Assembly (NCBI RefSeq): GCF_001655005.1
Contig: NZ_LXET01000039.1
Span: forward strand, 62,001 to 126,000
DNA: 64,000 bases
Source: Hafnia paralvei ATCC 29927
Lineage (GTDB): Bacteria; Pseudomonadota; Gammaproteobacteria; Enterobacterales; Enterobacteriaceae
Direction: 5' to 3'
How positions within the stretch are numbered: position 1 is the first letter of the stretch; each line of letters starts with the position of its first letter. The position numbers and the translations under genes are program-made. The notes under the pieces were generated by a model. That model was not told the origin of the DNA. It made no database searches and saw nothing but the letters and a program-made list of their open reading frames with translations. Of the stretch, positions 26,758 to 35,827 are shown piece after piece.

Positions 26758-27105
26758 ATGACATTTAATGATTCTGAGCGTGGTTCAATAAACAGAGTAA
26801 TGGACAGGTTGCTTTCTCGTTATCAGTCATCTGATAGTAAAGAATCATCAGAAAAGATTACTTTCAAAATTTGTGACCGTGACGTCTTGATCTTCCTGCT
26901 TAAGCCAACATTTTATGACCTTCATATCGAGTTCCAAACATTGCCAATAGCCAAAGCTACGTTCTATCCTCAAACAAATAGCTGGGCTCTTTTCTGGATG
27001 CGCTCTAACTATGGGTGGGAATTATACCAAGATGATTCACTTGGATCATTCTCTGCATGCGTAAGAGTATTAGAAAAGGACGAATGTAACTGTTTCTTTA
27101 AGTAG
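26758..27105 (+). CDS. DUF3024 protein
   Basis: A 115-residue protein whose layout fits DUF3024: an N-terminal helix, a VLIFLLKPTF strand (the family has 'EIRPRW'), then IAKATFYPQTNSWALFWMRSNYGWELY and a C-terminal DECNCFFK. The conserved features are the A-K-A-T-x-x-x-x-x-x-x-W run and the final C-F-F. Function unknown. GGGGGTGG precedes the ATG by 2-6 nt. It lies right of the candidate arm sites and so may be prophage cargo, though a chromosomal origin cannot be excluded. Confidence 0.7.
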   Translation: MTFNDSERGSINRVMDRLLSRYQSSDSKESSEKITFKICDRDVLIFLLKPTFYDLHIEFQTLPIAKATFYPQTNSWALFWMRSNYGWELYQDDSLGSFSACVRVLEKDECNCFFK

Positions 27106-27200
27106 TAATCTAATACATACAATAGGCTAAACCTAATCCTTAAGCATAGATAGAAATACGAATATTTCTTAATTGTCATTTTTTATTGGGGGTGTTTAAT

Positions 27201-27269
27201 ATGTTGTTTGAATCTAAAAATGACAATTACTATCAGAATCATTTCACTTATAATTGTTTCGTTTATTAA
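27201..27269 (+). CDS. Possible 22-residue peptide
   Basis: ATG preceded by GGGGGTG (7-nt spacing) gives MLFESKNDNYYQNHFTYNCF followed by VY and TAA, ending 68 bp before the DUF333 lipoprotein start. The ribosome site is as good as that of DUF3024. It could be a leader peptide or chance; no family known. Confidence 0.3.
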   Translation: MLFESKNDNYYQNHFTYNCFVY

Positions 27270-27337
27270 CGCCATTGCGTTGTAATCTTGCATACGTCAG
27301 ACGTATTTTTTGGATTTACATAAAAATGAGGTTTTGT

Positions 27338-27577
27338 GTGAAATATCTAACCGTTATGACTCTCGCTTTACTGGTATCGGCCTGTTCTCAAAATACAAAA
27401 GCTCCAGTGAATGAAAGTAAGCCAATAGGTATGGCTAATCCTGCATCCGTGTATTGCCAACAAGTTGGTGGCACCCTTGAAATGGTACAAACTGATTCTG
27501 GAACAGTCGGATACTGCCACCTTCCTACGGGGGAAAAAATTGAGGAGTGGACACTATTCCACCGCGATAATAAATGA
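27338..27577 (+). CDS. DUF333 lipoprotein, YoaF-like
   Basis: A 79-residue lipoprotein starting at GTG (TGAGG 6 nt upstream): MKYLTVMTLALLVSAC gives a signal peptide with lipobox LVSAC, followed by PIGMANPASVYCQQVGGTLEMV and GYCHLPTGEKIEEWTLFHRD. The block G-M-A-N-P-A-S-V-Y-C closely recalls E. coli YoaF. Function unknown. The longer open frame upstream lacks a ribosome site and would destroy the signal peptide. Paralogue of the YdbJ-type protein at 14,099. Confidence 0.8.
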   Translation: MKYLTVMTLALLVSACSQNTKAPVNESKPIGMANPASVYCQQVGGTLEMVQTDSGTVGYCHLPTGEKIEEWTLFHRDNK

Positions 27578-27831
27578 CAAGATAAGCTTTTTATTGCAGT
27601 GACTGCAACACATTACTAAACTTGCATATGCGCCAGAGCGATCGATTGCTCGGCGCGATACGTTTGGCCTACATTTTAACTTCATCGAGCTCGTTTTTCT
27701 CCTGCTACGGATCTAGTATAAAGAAGTAGTTCCAACTTCCTATACCGAATGGTAGCTGATAAAGTGCGTGACTAAGAAAACATTAAGCCTCAGCAGGGGC
27801 TTTGATGACAAAATAGATTATTTTTTGGTGC

Positions 27832-28935
27832 ATGATGAAAAATAAAATTAAATCAATCCAGATACTACGTGGTCTCGCGGCATTGTCGGTAGTAATGTTC
27901 CACTATCGTTTTTATTTGGTTCCTACTGGGAGCAGCATGGCTGTACCAGATAAGCTTTTTGGCTGGGGAGCATTTGGGGTTGATTTGTTTTTCGTGATAA
28001 GCGGATTTATTATGATTTATGTCACAAACGGTCAAGGTCATGGGGTTCATACAAGTTTTAATTTCTTAAAAAACAGATTCATCCGCATATTACCAACATA
28101 TTATATTTTATTGTTATTTGCTTTCTTAAGTAGTGGAGCCATGAGCATATTCCACTATCCTGAAAAAGTAGAGAATTTAATTAGTGCTCTAACATTTAGA
28201 CCATACATTATTGATAATCCGCCCTTTTATACAACTGGGGGTGGAATATATAATATAAGATGGACAATCAACTATGAACTTTACTTTTACTTGGCGTTTT
28301 CTGTTTGCCTTCTAATAAAACCACGTTTTCTCGCGTTATGCTCATGGTTTTTGCTTCCCATAGTTCTCGCTTTTTTCTCAAAAGAGGATATTACGCTTTC
28401 AGTCGCAGGATATCATTATAGTTCAATCATGTTAAGATTTATCACCAACCCTATTATCTTTGAATTTGGAATCGGTGTTTTAGCTGGATACACTTTTTTG
28501 TATCTCAGAGATAAAATTTCGCTTAATAGCTTTTGCCTTCCATTACTTGTTACGTTATTAATTGCTTATGGATTATTTACCAGAACGTTAAAGACACATG
28601 ACCTAATATCATCATTATCCTATTTCCTTCTAATTTTGACTTTCGCATTATCCAATAGCATAATTATGCGACATAAGCTTATTATGTCTCCTTTGGTGAA
28701 GTTAGGTGATATTTCATTTTCTCTCTACTTAATACACAACCCAGTTACCTATCTCATTTTTTGGAATCTTAAAAAAACACATCCAGAAATCATCAGCACA
28801 TACTTTGGCTTCTTTATCATGATCATCACCGCGATAGTTTTTGCTTGGTTATCTCATAGATATATAGAGGTAAAGTTAACAGGAAAAATACGCTCATACT
28901 TAAGTAGGGGTAAAACTCCGCCTCAAGCTATATAA
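27832..28935 (+). CDS. Acyltransferase-3 membrane protein, O-antigen acetylase-like
   Basis: A 367-residue multi-pass protein of the acyltransferase-3 (OafA/Oac/NodX) family. Diagnostic motifs: IQILRGLAALSVVMFHYRF at the N-terminus, with the His/Arg pair thought to handle the acyl donor, GVDLFFVISGFIMIY near residue 48, and KNRFIRILPTYYILL (R-x-x-R-I-x-P). About ten membrane segments follow. These enzymes transfer acetyl groups to LPS O-antigen or other exported sugars. The gene is visibly more AT-rich than its neighbours, has its own terminator and reads opposite to the phage late genes, right beside the tail fibre gene. This is where serotype-converting phages carry such genes, so lysogenic surface conversion is likely. 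Confidence 0.88.
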   Translation: MMKNKIKSIQILRGLAALSVVMFHYRFYLVPTGSSMAVPDKLFGWGAFGVDLFFVISGFIMIYVTNGQGHGVHTSFNFLKNRFIRILPTYYILLLFAFLSSGAMSIFHYPEKVENLISALTFRPYIIDNPPFYTTGGGIYNIRWTINYELYFYLAFSVCLLIKPRFLALCSWFLLPIVLAFFSKEDITLSVAGYHYSSIMLRFITNPIIFEFGIGVLAGYTFLYLRDKISLNSFCLPLLVTLLIAYGLFTRTLKTHDLISSLSYFLLILTFALSNSIIMRHKLIMSPLVKLGDISFSLYLIHNPVTYLIFWNLKKTHPEIISTYFGFFIMIITAIVFAWLSHRYIEVKLTGKIRSYLSRGKTPPQAI

Positions 28936-28952
28936 CAGATATAAACGCTCAT

Positions 28953-28995
28953 ACATAACCGAGGCTGTAAATTTTGCTTCGGTTATGTAGTTTTT
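28953..28995 (+). terminator. Terminator of the acyltransferase gene
   Basis: ACATAACCGA and TCGGTTATGT pair perfectly (10 bp) around a 16-nt loop, followed by AGTTTTT. Confidence 0.8.
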
Positions 28996-29006
28996 AGAAT
29001 ATATTA

Positions 29007-29579
29007 TTACTCAGCGGGTTGCTCAGGCCATTCAGGTAATCTTAAGTCTACATCCTTGACTGCTTGAATGTAATCAAGCCACTTTTGCAAATTATCTTTG
29101 TTCTCATCGGTAATCGAGCCCAGTAGCAGTTCAGTTTGCCACTCTCCGATAACCTCACGCGCATCAGATATAAGTTGGCGTTGTTTTAATGCAGCCTCAG
29201 CTTGTTTTGCATTATTTTCAGCTTCTTCATCTTTCACCCATGCTTGACCGTCCCATTTTTCATACTGACCAGAGGGCGCTATGGATACGGTATTTTCAGG
29301 TAATTCACCGATATCTGAAATAAAAATAGCCTCCCCAGTCATCGTGCTATAAACCGTTTCATCACGGTGATCTTCCTTTATAGTCCATGTTTGTTCTTTA
29401 TCATCAAATATTGCGACATGCCCTGATGGAATAGCAGGAGGAAGTACAATGGTGCAGTTTGCTGGTAATCCGGTATGAGGCGGGATATAAGCATCACCAG
29501 CACCAATAAACTCATTGGTATCTGCGCGAAGGTTGAAAATTTTAATAGTCTGAGCCTGATCGGACATTTCGAATGTCAT
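29007..29579 (-). CDS. Tail fibre assembly protein
   Basis: A 190-residue phage tail-fibre chaperone (Caudo_TAP family, as lambda Tfa and Mu U). The middle has the family signature GQYEKWDGQAWVKDEEAE, followed by a coiled-coil-prone helix and a Trp-rich C-terminus (LQKWLDYIQAVKDVDLRLPEWPEQP). Such proteins bind the fibre tip and assist its trimerisation. Its ATG overlaps the fibre stop codon by one base (TAATG), so translation is coupled. It is the last gene of the late operon. Confidence 0.9.
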   Translation of the reverse strand: MTFEMSDQAQTIKIFNLRADTNEFIGAGDAYIPPHTGLPANCTIVLPPAIPSGHVAIFDDKEQTWTIKEDHRDETVYSTMTGEAIFISDIGELPENTVSIAPSGQYEKWDGQAWVKDEEAENNAKQAEAALKQRQLISDAREVIGEWQTELLLGSITDENKDNLQKWLDYIQAVKDVDLRLPEWPEQPAE

Positions 29580-30505
29580 TATGCTAACCTCACAATATAG
29601 TTAAAAGCGATGTTCTTGACTGTATTCTCTGCATTACCCGCTGCAGTTACGGTAATGGTATGCGCGTGCGCCCCCATCACTACTGAATGGTTGTGCGCAC
29701 CAATTGCAACAGCATGAGCGTGAGAGCCGATAGCGACCGTATGAGTATGGGCACCAATCCCGACTGTGTGGGTATGGTTACCTGCTGCAACTGTAGTGCT
29801 ACTGATCGACTTATTGGTTGCTGCACCCCCAGTTGAGCCTGCGACTTTAACGCCGTTTGAGTCACCACTAGTTCGTGTATCTATGTAGTCGTGGGTGTGA
29901 TTCCCACTGGTTGACGTCGTCTTTGTCCCATAATCAAAAGACGAGCTTGTTTTTGTCCCCAAATCGGTCGACGCTGCCGTCTTATTACCGTAATCAAAAG
30001 ATGTGGTCGTTTTTGTCCCTAAATCTGTTGCGGCTGCTGTTGCTGCGTGCGTGTGGGATTTAATACCATCCTGTTCTTGCGACAACACAGCACGTCCGCT
30101 GGCAGGTTTCCCTTTAACTGTCCAACCTCGCATATCTGGTAGGGTGCCCGATGGATAGGCTATGGCTAACTTAAGATATTTCGTTTTATCAAAAGTCTGC
30201 CCCTGCATCAGAGCATATCCCTCTGGAACCGTGTCAGAGGGCCACGGAATGGGAGTGCCTACAGGTACTCCAGAGTTATCGTCAGCTGATTTCTGGATCA
30301 TTTTTTTGATGGCAGTAATAACCTGAGCATCGTTCGTCTTATCAGGCAGCATGTCAGCTGCTGTCAGGACGGCGATTAATTCACGTTGAACCGTCGTAAA
30401 CCATCCCCCCATTAACTCCGTGGGTAAGACATTTCCGGCTACATTGCCGTCTGTAAATTCACCGTTATTATCGGCGCTATCGGTGAGATCACCAATTTTG
30501 AGCAT
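29579..30505 (-). CDS. Tail fibre / collar-domain protein with repeats
   Basis: A 308-residue fibre. The N-terminal baseplate-attachment part (LPTELMGGWFTTVQRELIAVL) is followed by a tail-collar domain (PVGTPIPWPSDTVPEGYALMQGQTFD). Then come two near-identical copies of TDLGTKT-x-SFDYG-x-KT, and a His-rich C-terminal zone with repeated (A/S)H-x-H spaced seven residues apart (GIGAHTHTVAIGSHAHAVAIG). H-x-H repeats of this type bind iron along the axis of trimeric needle-like fibres. It is the probable host-recognition protein and is short for a side-tail fibre. Confidence 0.9.
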   Translation of the reverse strand: MLKIGDLTDSADNNGEFTDGNVAGNVLPTELMGGWFTTVQRELIAVLTAADMLPDKTNDAQVITAIKKMIQKSADDNSGVPVGTPIPWPSDTVPEGYALMQGQTFDKTKYLKLAIAYPSGTLPDMRGWTVKGKPASGRAVLSQEQDGIKSHTHAATAAATDLGTKTTTSFDYGNKTAASTDLGTKTSSSFDYGTKTTSTSGNHTHDYIDTRTSGDSNGVKVAGSTGGAATNKSISSTTVAAGNHTHTVGIGAHTHTVAIGSHAHAVAIGAHNHSVVMGAHAHTITVTAAGNAENTVKNIAFNYIVRLA

Positions 30506-30563
30506 GAGTCATCCTCACGGTTAAATGATTATTCATAAAAAGAAAGGGTTAGAAATTAATTAA

Positions 30564-31169
30564 TCAGAAAGACTCAGGGATATAATTAATCCGCAAAATA
30601 ATATCCGGTGCCACCAGCCGTTTTAAAATGCACTCCAAGGTTTTATTCCCCCAAGTACGCAGAGGATCCCCGCAACGAGCCTGGCCACACTTTGCCCTGA
30701 ATATTGTCGTTTCCGGTACGTTCACCTGTAATACGAGTGGCCAGTCATCGCCATTTAACGCATTACCACACGCAGATAACCCACAGCGTGCCCGCCTGTA
30801 CTCTGTGACGGTTATGGTGTAACCGGAACGCGCTAGTGCGTTGATAAGTGATGTAATGGATAGGCTTCCATTGCTGGTTAGTTTTGTCACCACGGCCGCG
30901 CGTCGAAGCGCGATTGTCGTCATTTCCCCGATGGAACAATTGTCCGGAAGCCCTAACGCCTGTTCCCAATCAGTCAGCAGCGATCCGGCCGTCGCCGGAA
31001 AGGCATTACGCAGCAGCGATAGTGCCGCCGTATCACTGGCCGCAAAGGCGTTCCCCAACCCCAGCAGCACCTGTCCCCGTACCGTGTCGCCCCCATGCGC
31101 CCAAGCTTTCCCCTGTGGTAGCAGTTTTCCCAAGGCTGATGCGTATTCTTGTTGGCTGAAGCGACTCAT
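30564..31169 (-). CDS. Mu gp48-like baseplate protein (DUF2313/YmfQ)
   Basis: A 201-residue protein with the family start EYASALGKLLPQGKAWA and middle LTDWEQALGLPDN-C, then a cysteine-bearing β-domain (RARCGLSACGNAL, FRAKCGQARCGDPL). In Mu, gp48 belongs to the wedge that connects the baseplate to fibres. ATGA overlap with the upstream gp47-like gene. Confidence 0.9.
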   Translation of the reverse strand: MSRFSQQEYASALGKLLPQGKAWAHGGDTVRGQVLLGLGNAFAASDTAALSLLRNAFPATAGSLLTDWEQALGLPDNCSIGEMTTIALRRAAVVTKLTSNGSLSITSLINALARSGYTITVTEYRRARCGLSACGNALNGDDWPLVLQVNVPETTIFRAKCGQARCGDPLRTWGNKTLECILKRLVAPDIILRINYIPESF

Positions 31170-32320
31170 GATGAGCCTCTGGAGAAATTAATCTGGCCAC
31201 GTAGCGGGAGCGCACCGGCATTAAGCTGAATGAATGTGCCCGTCGGCTGGTTCAGGACAAAACCGCGGGTGCCATCGATACCCCCGATGGCCAGAGAGAG
31301 ATCCGATAAAAATATTTTTCCACCCGGTACGCCATTATCAAAAAATACCTCATCAATAGCACTTTCAATGGCAGCGACAACATCAGCGCCGGCATCAGGT
31401 ATGCCGCCAATATCAAAATCTATGGTGTGTTTAAGGGGGGAACAGGCCCAAACGGCTGTCGTTGCGGGTCTGAGTGGAAAAATATAATTTGCCACTCGCA
31501 GCTGATCGCCCGTCGCTTTCCCGTAGGGGTATTGTTCTTTTGTCGCAACGCCGTCTGTTCCGACAGGAAACCCGTGGTTAGTTCGATCGTCACCATCGCA
31601 CATAAAATAGAGGCCAATACTACCGGCCCCCAACAGACGTGGTGCAACCCATGCGCGGGTGACGCCAGAGACCTCGAGCGCCCAGCGCTTATAGTCATCC
31701 TCACTCCCCCCTTCGGCATCGGCCTGATACGCCTGCAACACGCGTTTTCGAAAAGTTTCTGGCTCTTCTAGGTTCGCACCGCCAGTTATTGCCTCTAGGG
31801 CAACAGCGGTACTCTCTACACCTTCGATCGCACTATCCAGCGTCAGCGCCGTGCCCGCCGGCGCGTTGCCATCGGCGGCGGTCAGGCTGCTATCTGAATC
31901 AGGTAAGACAGCAGTAACGCTACCGTTACCCATATTATCGATGCCAATCGTCACGGCATGATCAAGGCTATACTGCACGCCGTTGTTGCGATTCAGCAGT
32001 GCGCCTGCTGGCACAATCGCCCCAACATTCCCTTTCTTAAATGAAACCTTCGGCCCTGTCGCTGCCGTTGCATCCTTCCTGTACACGCCTTTCAACGCTC
32101 CCCAAGCCGCCAGCCACTCATCTTCGGCGGTAAATGGGTTACTTTGTCGCGCTATCCAGTCGAGGTAAGCAAAGTGTAAATGGCTCATGCCGGCATCCAT
32201 ATCAGCCATGATCCGTAAATTTGAAAATCTCAGCAACTCACCGGTGTTCTCTAGCTCCGAGGTTATAAACTGCCGGTTACGGTTACGTAATTCACTGAGC
32301 GTAGGACGTTGATATGGCAT
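31166..32320 (-). CDS. Mu gp47 / P2 gpJ-like baseplate wedge protein
   Basis: A 384-residue baseplate_J family protein: PTLSELRNRNRQFITSEL at the N-terminus, LHFAYLDWIARQSNPFTAEDEWL, GSEDDYKRWALEVSGVTRAWV (the 'D-Y-x-R-W' core motif) and a C-terminal FIQLNAGALPLRGQINFS. It forms the wedge that shapes the baseplate rim. GGGGAG precedes the ATG, whose first codons overlap the gp46-like gene by 29 bp. Confidence 0.94.
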   Translation of the reverse strand: MPYQRPTLSELRNRNRQFITSELENTGELLRFSNLRIMADMDAGMSHLHFAYLDWIARQSNPFTAEDEWLAAWGALKGVYRKDATAATGPKVSFKKGNVGAIVPAGALLNRNNGVQYSLDHAVTIGIDNMGNGSVTAVLPDSDSSLTAADGNAPAGTALTLDSAIEGVESTAVALEAITGGANLEEPETFRKRVLQAYQADAEGGSEDDYKRWALEVSGVTRAWVAPRLLGAGSIGLYFMCDGDDRTNHGFPVGTDGVATKEQYPYGKATGDQLRVANYIFPLRPATTAVWACSPLKHTIDFDIGGIPDAGADVVAAIESAIDEVFFDNGVPGGKIFLSDLSLAIGGIDGTRGFVLNQPTGTFIQLNAGALPLRGQINFSRGSS

Positions 32321-32756
32321 TATTCTCCCCCCACAGCCATTCGAATTTATATTCCTGCTTACTGCCCACAGGGCGGATCAGAGAAACGGTCAAATAGAGT
32401 CTGTCAGGCCAGAGGATACGGCTGGAGGCACTCACTGCGGAAAGCACGCCATCAGTCACTAGCCAGCCCACTGATTCTTCAGCATACACTTCCGCCTTTC
32501 TCGCAACCGCGCGGGTGAGCGGACTCCGGCTAAGTAGCCATAAACGAGACCCCAGTAGAACATCTTCCCCAGTATCCCCCCACCAGCCGCGCCGATCGCC
32601 GTCGTCGGTAATATCATCCTCATTAGCCAAGCGATCGCTGAACAGGCTGTTGAGTACGGCTGTTTCAATATCATCACCGCTAACGAGATCATGCTCCCCC
32701 ACCTGCCAGCCAGCAAAACCAGAGTCGGTGAACCAGATTGTTCTAATATCCGCCAT
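32292..32756 (-). CDS. Mu gp46-like baseplate protein
   Basis: A 154-residue protein of the phage GP46 family: IRTIWFTDSG near the start, LENAVLNSLFSDR-type segment (ETAVLNSLFSDRLANEDD), then GWWGDTGEDVLLGSRLWLLSRSPLT. It corresponds to the gp25/gpW-type lysozyme-like inner wedge. The longer frame starts with TTG; the ATG one codon later overlaps the upstream stop by one base and is preferred. Confidence 0.92.
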   Translation of the reverse strand: MADIRTIWFTDSGFAGWQVGEHDLVSGDDIETAVLNSLFSDRLANEDDITDDGDRRGWWGDTGEDVLLGSRLWLLSRSPLTRAVARKAEVYAEESVGWLVTDGVLSAVSASSRILWPDRLYLTVSLIRPVGSKQEYKFEWLWGENNAISTSYAQ

Positions 32757-33343
32757 CAAACCCCCTTATTGGTTTTTTCACTGGTACGCGCATCATTGCC
32801 ACTCTGAACGTTTTTCACATCATGTCCATGGGCGTTATAGGCATCGCGCAGCGCTTTCATGCTGACTTTATTGGTATCGCAGTTGTCCACAATGTCACCG
32901 GTACTTTCTACCATCGGCGTCTCCAGACGCACCTTAACGCTGGCAGTAATCGTTGCGTTTTGAGCCTCCAGCACTTCGATATCCTGTCCGGCACATTTCA
33001 CCGTGAGCTTTTCTTTGCCCAGCAGAATGGATTTACCTTGGGCGTCGTAGATAACGGTCTCACCTGGGTTTAAATTTCCGTACCGCGTAGAACCATGATT
33101 GGTCGCCACAATGACCTGACTAGAGCGATCGCCACCCAGACTAAGAATGAGAACGTCGCTCCCTGCAGGGAGACCAGAGGAGAAACCAAATTCAGTCATT
33201 CGCAATGTACTGCCCTTAACGTCGAAAGGCGTTTTGTACTGTAATTTTTGGGTCGTTCCATCATCGTTCATAACACCCGTGGTCCGCCCTATGCCCACCA
33301 GCATTGTGATACGCCGGTACAACCGTGTCAGTGCATCATTCAC
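32756..33343 (-). CDS. Mu gp45-like baseplate spike
   Basis: A 195-residue central spike protein. An OB-fold N-terminal part (LRMTEFGFSSGLPAGSDVLILSLGGDRSS) is followed by a β-helical stem and a tip with HGHD (H-x-H), which in Mu gp45 and P2 gpV holds an iron ion at the membrane-piercing apex. GTG start with GTGA overlap of the upstream hub gene. Confidence 0.93.
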   Translation of the reverse strand: MNDALTRLYRRITMLVGIGRTTGVMNDDGTTQKLQYKTPFDVKGSTLRMTEFGFSSGLPAGSDVLILSLGGDRSSQVIVATNHGSTRYGNLNPGETVIYDAQGKSILLGKEKLTVKCAGQDIEVLEAQNATITASVKVRLETPMVESTGDIVDNCDTNKVSMKALRDAYNAHGHDVKNVQSGNDARTSEKTNKGV

Positions 33344-34413
33344 GTGAGCTCCATGAGATTCGAATAGAAAGCGTAAGGCTGGATAGAGAACGCCGCTGGC
33401 GGTAACAACATCATTTCAGCATGCGTACCGTCGTCGTCCCGTGTGTATGTCACCTCTGCTAGGAGTAGCTCCTGTCGCTGGACGTCCAGTGTTGGCAGGT
33501 GAACAGGAATTAGCGTATTTGGCTCCCATAACTTCCCAGTGCTATCACGCCAGCTATCAGTCACCACGCGGAGCATACGGGAGCGTCCATACCGCCTGTT
33601 CATTTCCCAGTTAATACAGTCAGTGGCCATATCTCGCGCAACAAGGGTACTCTCGACCATGATGATCCGTTTACGGTAGCGCATCGATGCTGCCTCAGGG
33701 TCACGGGCTGCCGCCAAAGTCACAGCGTCATAACCCGCATCCCCAGCTTCGCCAACCGGCGTAAAGTTCATTGAAACACCGGTGTAATCAGAAAAACGCT
33801 CATCCATGGACTCTTCATACCAAGCGTATTCAACGTTTGTACCCTCTTCTACCCCACTGGGAGCACGCTTGTCGCCTACCCGCGTCAGGTACAGGTTTCC
33901 GTCTGGAAGATCGTAATAAAGCAGACCCGCCCAGCGGGTTACTCTGTCAATAATTTCTTGCGGCGACTCCCCCCAATTCAGCGTAAATTGAGGAACGGAA
34001 CGTATATCGCTAACGTCCGTCGTGACTGAAATTCCATAAGGGGACGCTAACCGTTGAGCAATTCCCAGCGCATCAGCATTGCTAATCACGTTTGATGGCC
34101 ACTCCGCGCTGCAGTCGACGAGATCCTGACATTTACTACGGCCGATAGCTCTGATTTCATGGCGACTGGGCGAAATAGTCGGCGACCACCTATCGATATA
34201 GCCCGTAATCACGACATCTTGTCCCAGAAGGACTCGACAGCTTTCACCCGCTCGCACACGTCGCTTACCATCGCTCCCTGGGTACAGATCAAGAAGGCTC
34301 AAGCTAAACGACGACGGCAATCGTTCAATACTACGCGTCACAGATATTCGGTCCCATCCTTGAATAGCGACGCCATCGGTTTCAAGGACCAGTTCATCAT
34401 CCGTTTGTGTCAT
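33340..34413 (-). CDS. Mu gpP (gp44)-like baseplate hub protein
   Basis: A 357-residue protein with gpD/gp27-type hub architecture: DGVAIQGWDRISVTRSIERLPSSFSLSLLD, GQDVVITGYIDRWSPTISPSRHEI, LNWGESPQEIIDRVTRWAGLLYYDLPDGNLYLTRVG. It forms the trimeric hub on which the spike sits. It overlaps the upstream N-like gene by 17 bp. Confidence 0.92.
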   Translation of the reverse strand: MTQTDDELVLETDGVAIQGWDRISVTRSIERLPSSFSLSLLDLYPGSDGKRRVRAGESCRVLLGQDVVITGYIDRWSPTISPSRHEIRAIGRSKCQDLVDCSAEWPSNVISNADALGIAQRLASPYGISVTTDVSDIRSVPQFTLNWGESPQEIIDRVTRWAGLLYYDLPDGNLYLTRVGDKRAPSGVEEGTNVEYAWYEESMDERFSDYTGVSMNFTPVGEAGDAGYDAVTLAAARDPEAASMRYRKRIIMVESTLVARDMATDCINWEMNRRYGRSRMLRVVTDSWRDSTGKLWEPNTLIPVHLPTLDVQRQELLLAEVTYTRDDDGTHAEMMLLPPAAFSIQPYAFYSNLMELT

Positions 34414-35815
34414 CGCTCATCTCCACGCTCAGCGGCATAAAGGCAGGGTGTATAGGGCTAGCGGAGATCACCAATGCATCCCCCTTTTCCGCGCTTTGCC
34501 AGATTCGATTGGCCATAACCAATGCCGGCAACGGCGAGGGAAATGACCAGATAACGCGGCCAGCCCCCAGTCCTTGGGAAAGCATGTTCTGAGTGAATGT
34601 CTCTCTGAGAGATTCAAGACTGTTCCACAGGTCATCATTACCATGTGCGCTGGCCAACAGGCTGGCGCTATCCAGTGCAGAGATCCCCCGTTTAAACAAA
34701 TCCTGAGCGGCCAACGTGCCAGTCATCGCGGCCGACACGGCTACCCGAGTGAACATAGATGCACTCATTATTTTCAGATAGGCCATCAGCGCGGCATAGA
34801 CTTGCTGGCTAGTCATGTCGTTGTAATACGTACCGTCAAAGGCAGCATCCGACATCATCGATTCAAATAACGACAACTGATCCTTAACGGAAGGTACGGC
34901 CGCCGTGAGTGTGAGCATCAAGGATTGAACGGCATCTGGAACCTTGTTGATATCTCGCATGACCGAAAGCGCCGCAACTGCCGCGACAGTCTCGCTACGC
35001 GCCCTGACCACCTGAGCATTTTTCTCCGCCACCAGCGCACTATAATTTACCGTCCCTACTGCGGGAGTAATCTTTCCCGTCAGACCCGATATAGTGCCAC
35101 CGACCGTGCCATTGCAATCACGGCCAAAACGCAAATTCCCGAGAGTAGAATTTAACGAACTGGAAAGCGTCGTAGCCTCTTCAGCCGTGCTGGACACGAA
35201 GTGAGACCAAAACGAAAGCGTATTTTGAATCGTTGTTGCGGCGTGCTTTACAGAAAGAATTTCGCCTTTAACCTCAGCAATGACCGAAGCAGCCGCCGTC
35301 GTGACCGTAGAAAACCAACTTTGATCTAAGCCGCTACCAGCAGGACTCGCTGTGGTTAAAGCAAATGTTTTTAGCCCTCCCTCTAGGCATGTTAGCGTGA
35401 AGCTAAAACTACGGCCCTGATCTAACCCTTCACGGAACTTAAGCCCCCCGTCGGGAATACTGACAGTTAGTTCCCCCAAAGTAGGATGAACGAGCGTCCC
35501 AGAACCTTTCGATTCACACGCCGCGATCAGAGAATCGCGCTGGGTCAGTACATCGCTGGCGCTGTATATTCGGCTCCCCTGAACAATGAAACCTTGAAGG
35601 GTAATACGGCGGGTTCCTCGACCTAAATCCTCTACCCATACGCGGTCGCGCATTGGGTATTCATGGACGGCCTGTCGGCGTCCAAACTGACTTTCTCCTC
35701 CCGTTACCGCGAAAGGTACACCCCGAAACGAGGCAGGATGAAGATTCTCGCCCCATTCCCAGCTATCACCGCCCCCCTGCGTGAGGCGGGCAAGGGCTGA
35801 GCCAACTATCGTCAT
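34397..35815 (-). CDS. Mu gpN (gp43)-like DNA circularisation / tail protein
   Basis: A 472-residue protein. The N-terminal DNA_circ_N domain is recognisable: SFRGVPFAVTGGESQFGRRQAVHEYPMRDRVWVEDLGR and RRITLQGFIVQG. In Mu, N is a baseplate/tail assembly protein; the 'DNA circularisation' label is historical. The rest is Ala/Ser-rich helices without further motifs. Confidence 0.9.
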   Translation of the reverse strand: MTIVGSALARLTQGGGDSWEWGENLHPASFRGVPFAVTGGESQFGRRQAVHEYPMRDRVWVEDLGRGTRRITLQGFIVQGSRIYSASDVLTQRDSLIAACESKGSGTLVHPTLGELTVSIPDGGLKFREGLDQGRSFSFTLTCLEGGLKTFALTTASPAGSGLDQSWFSTVTTAAASVIAEVKGEILSVKHAATTIQNTLSFWSHFVSSTAEEATTLSSSLNSTLGNLRFGRDCNGTVGGTISGLTGKITPAVGTVNYSALVAEKNAQVVRARSETVAAVAALSVMRDINKVPDAVQSLMLTLTAAVPSVKDQLSLFESMMSDAAFDGTYYNDMTSQQVYAALMAYLKIMSASMFTRVAVSAAMTGTLAAQDLFKRGISALDSASLLASAHGNDDLWNSLESLRETFTQNMLSQGLGAGRVIWSFPSPLPALVMANRIWQSAEKGDALVISASPIHPAFMPLSVEMSDDTNG

Positions 35816-35827
35816 AACGCCCCCTGA

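Noticed and set aside
29600..30060. Repeat array in the tail fibre gene as a CRISPR or satellite
   Set aside because: Repeats keep the reading frame and encode repeated fibre motifs.
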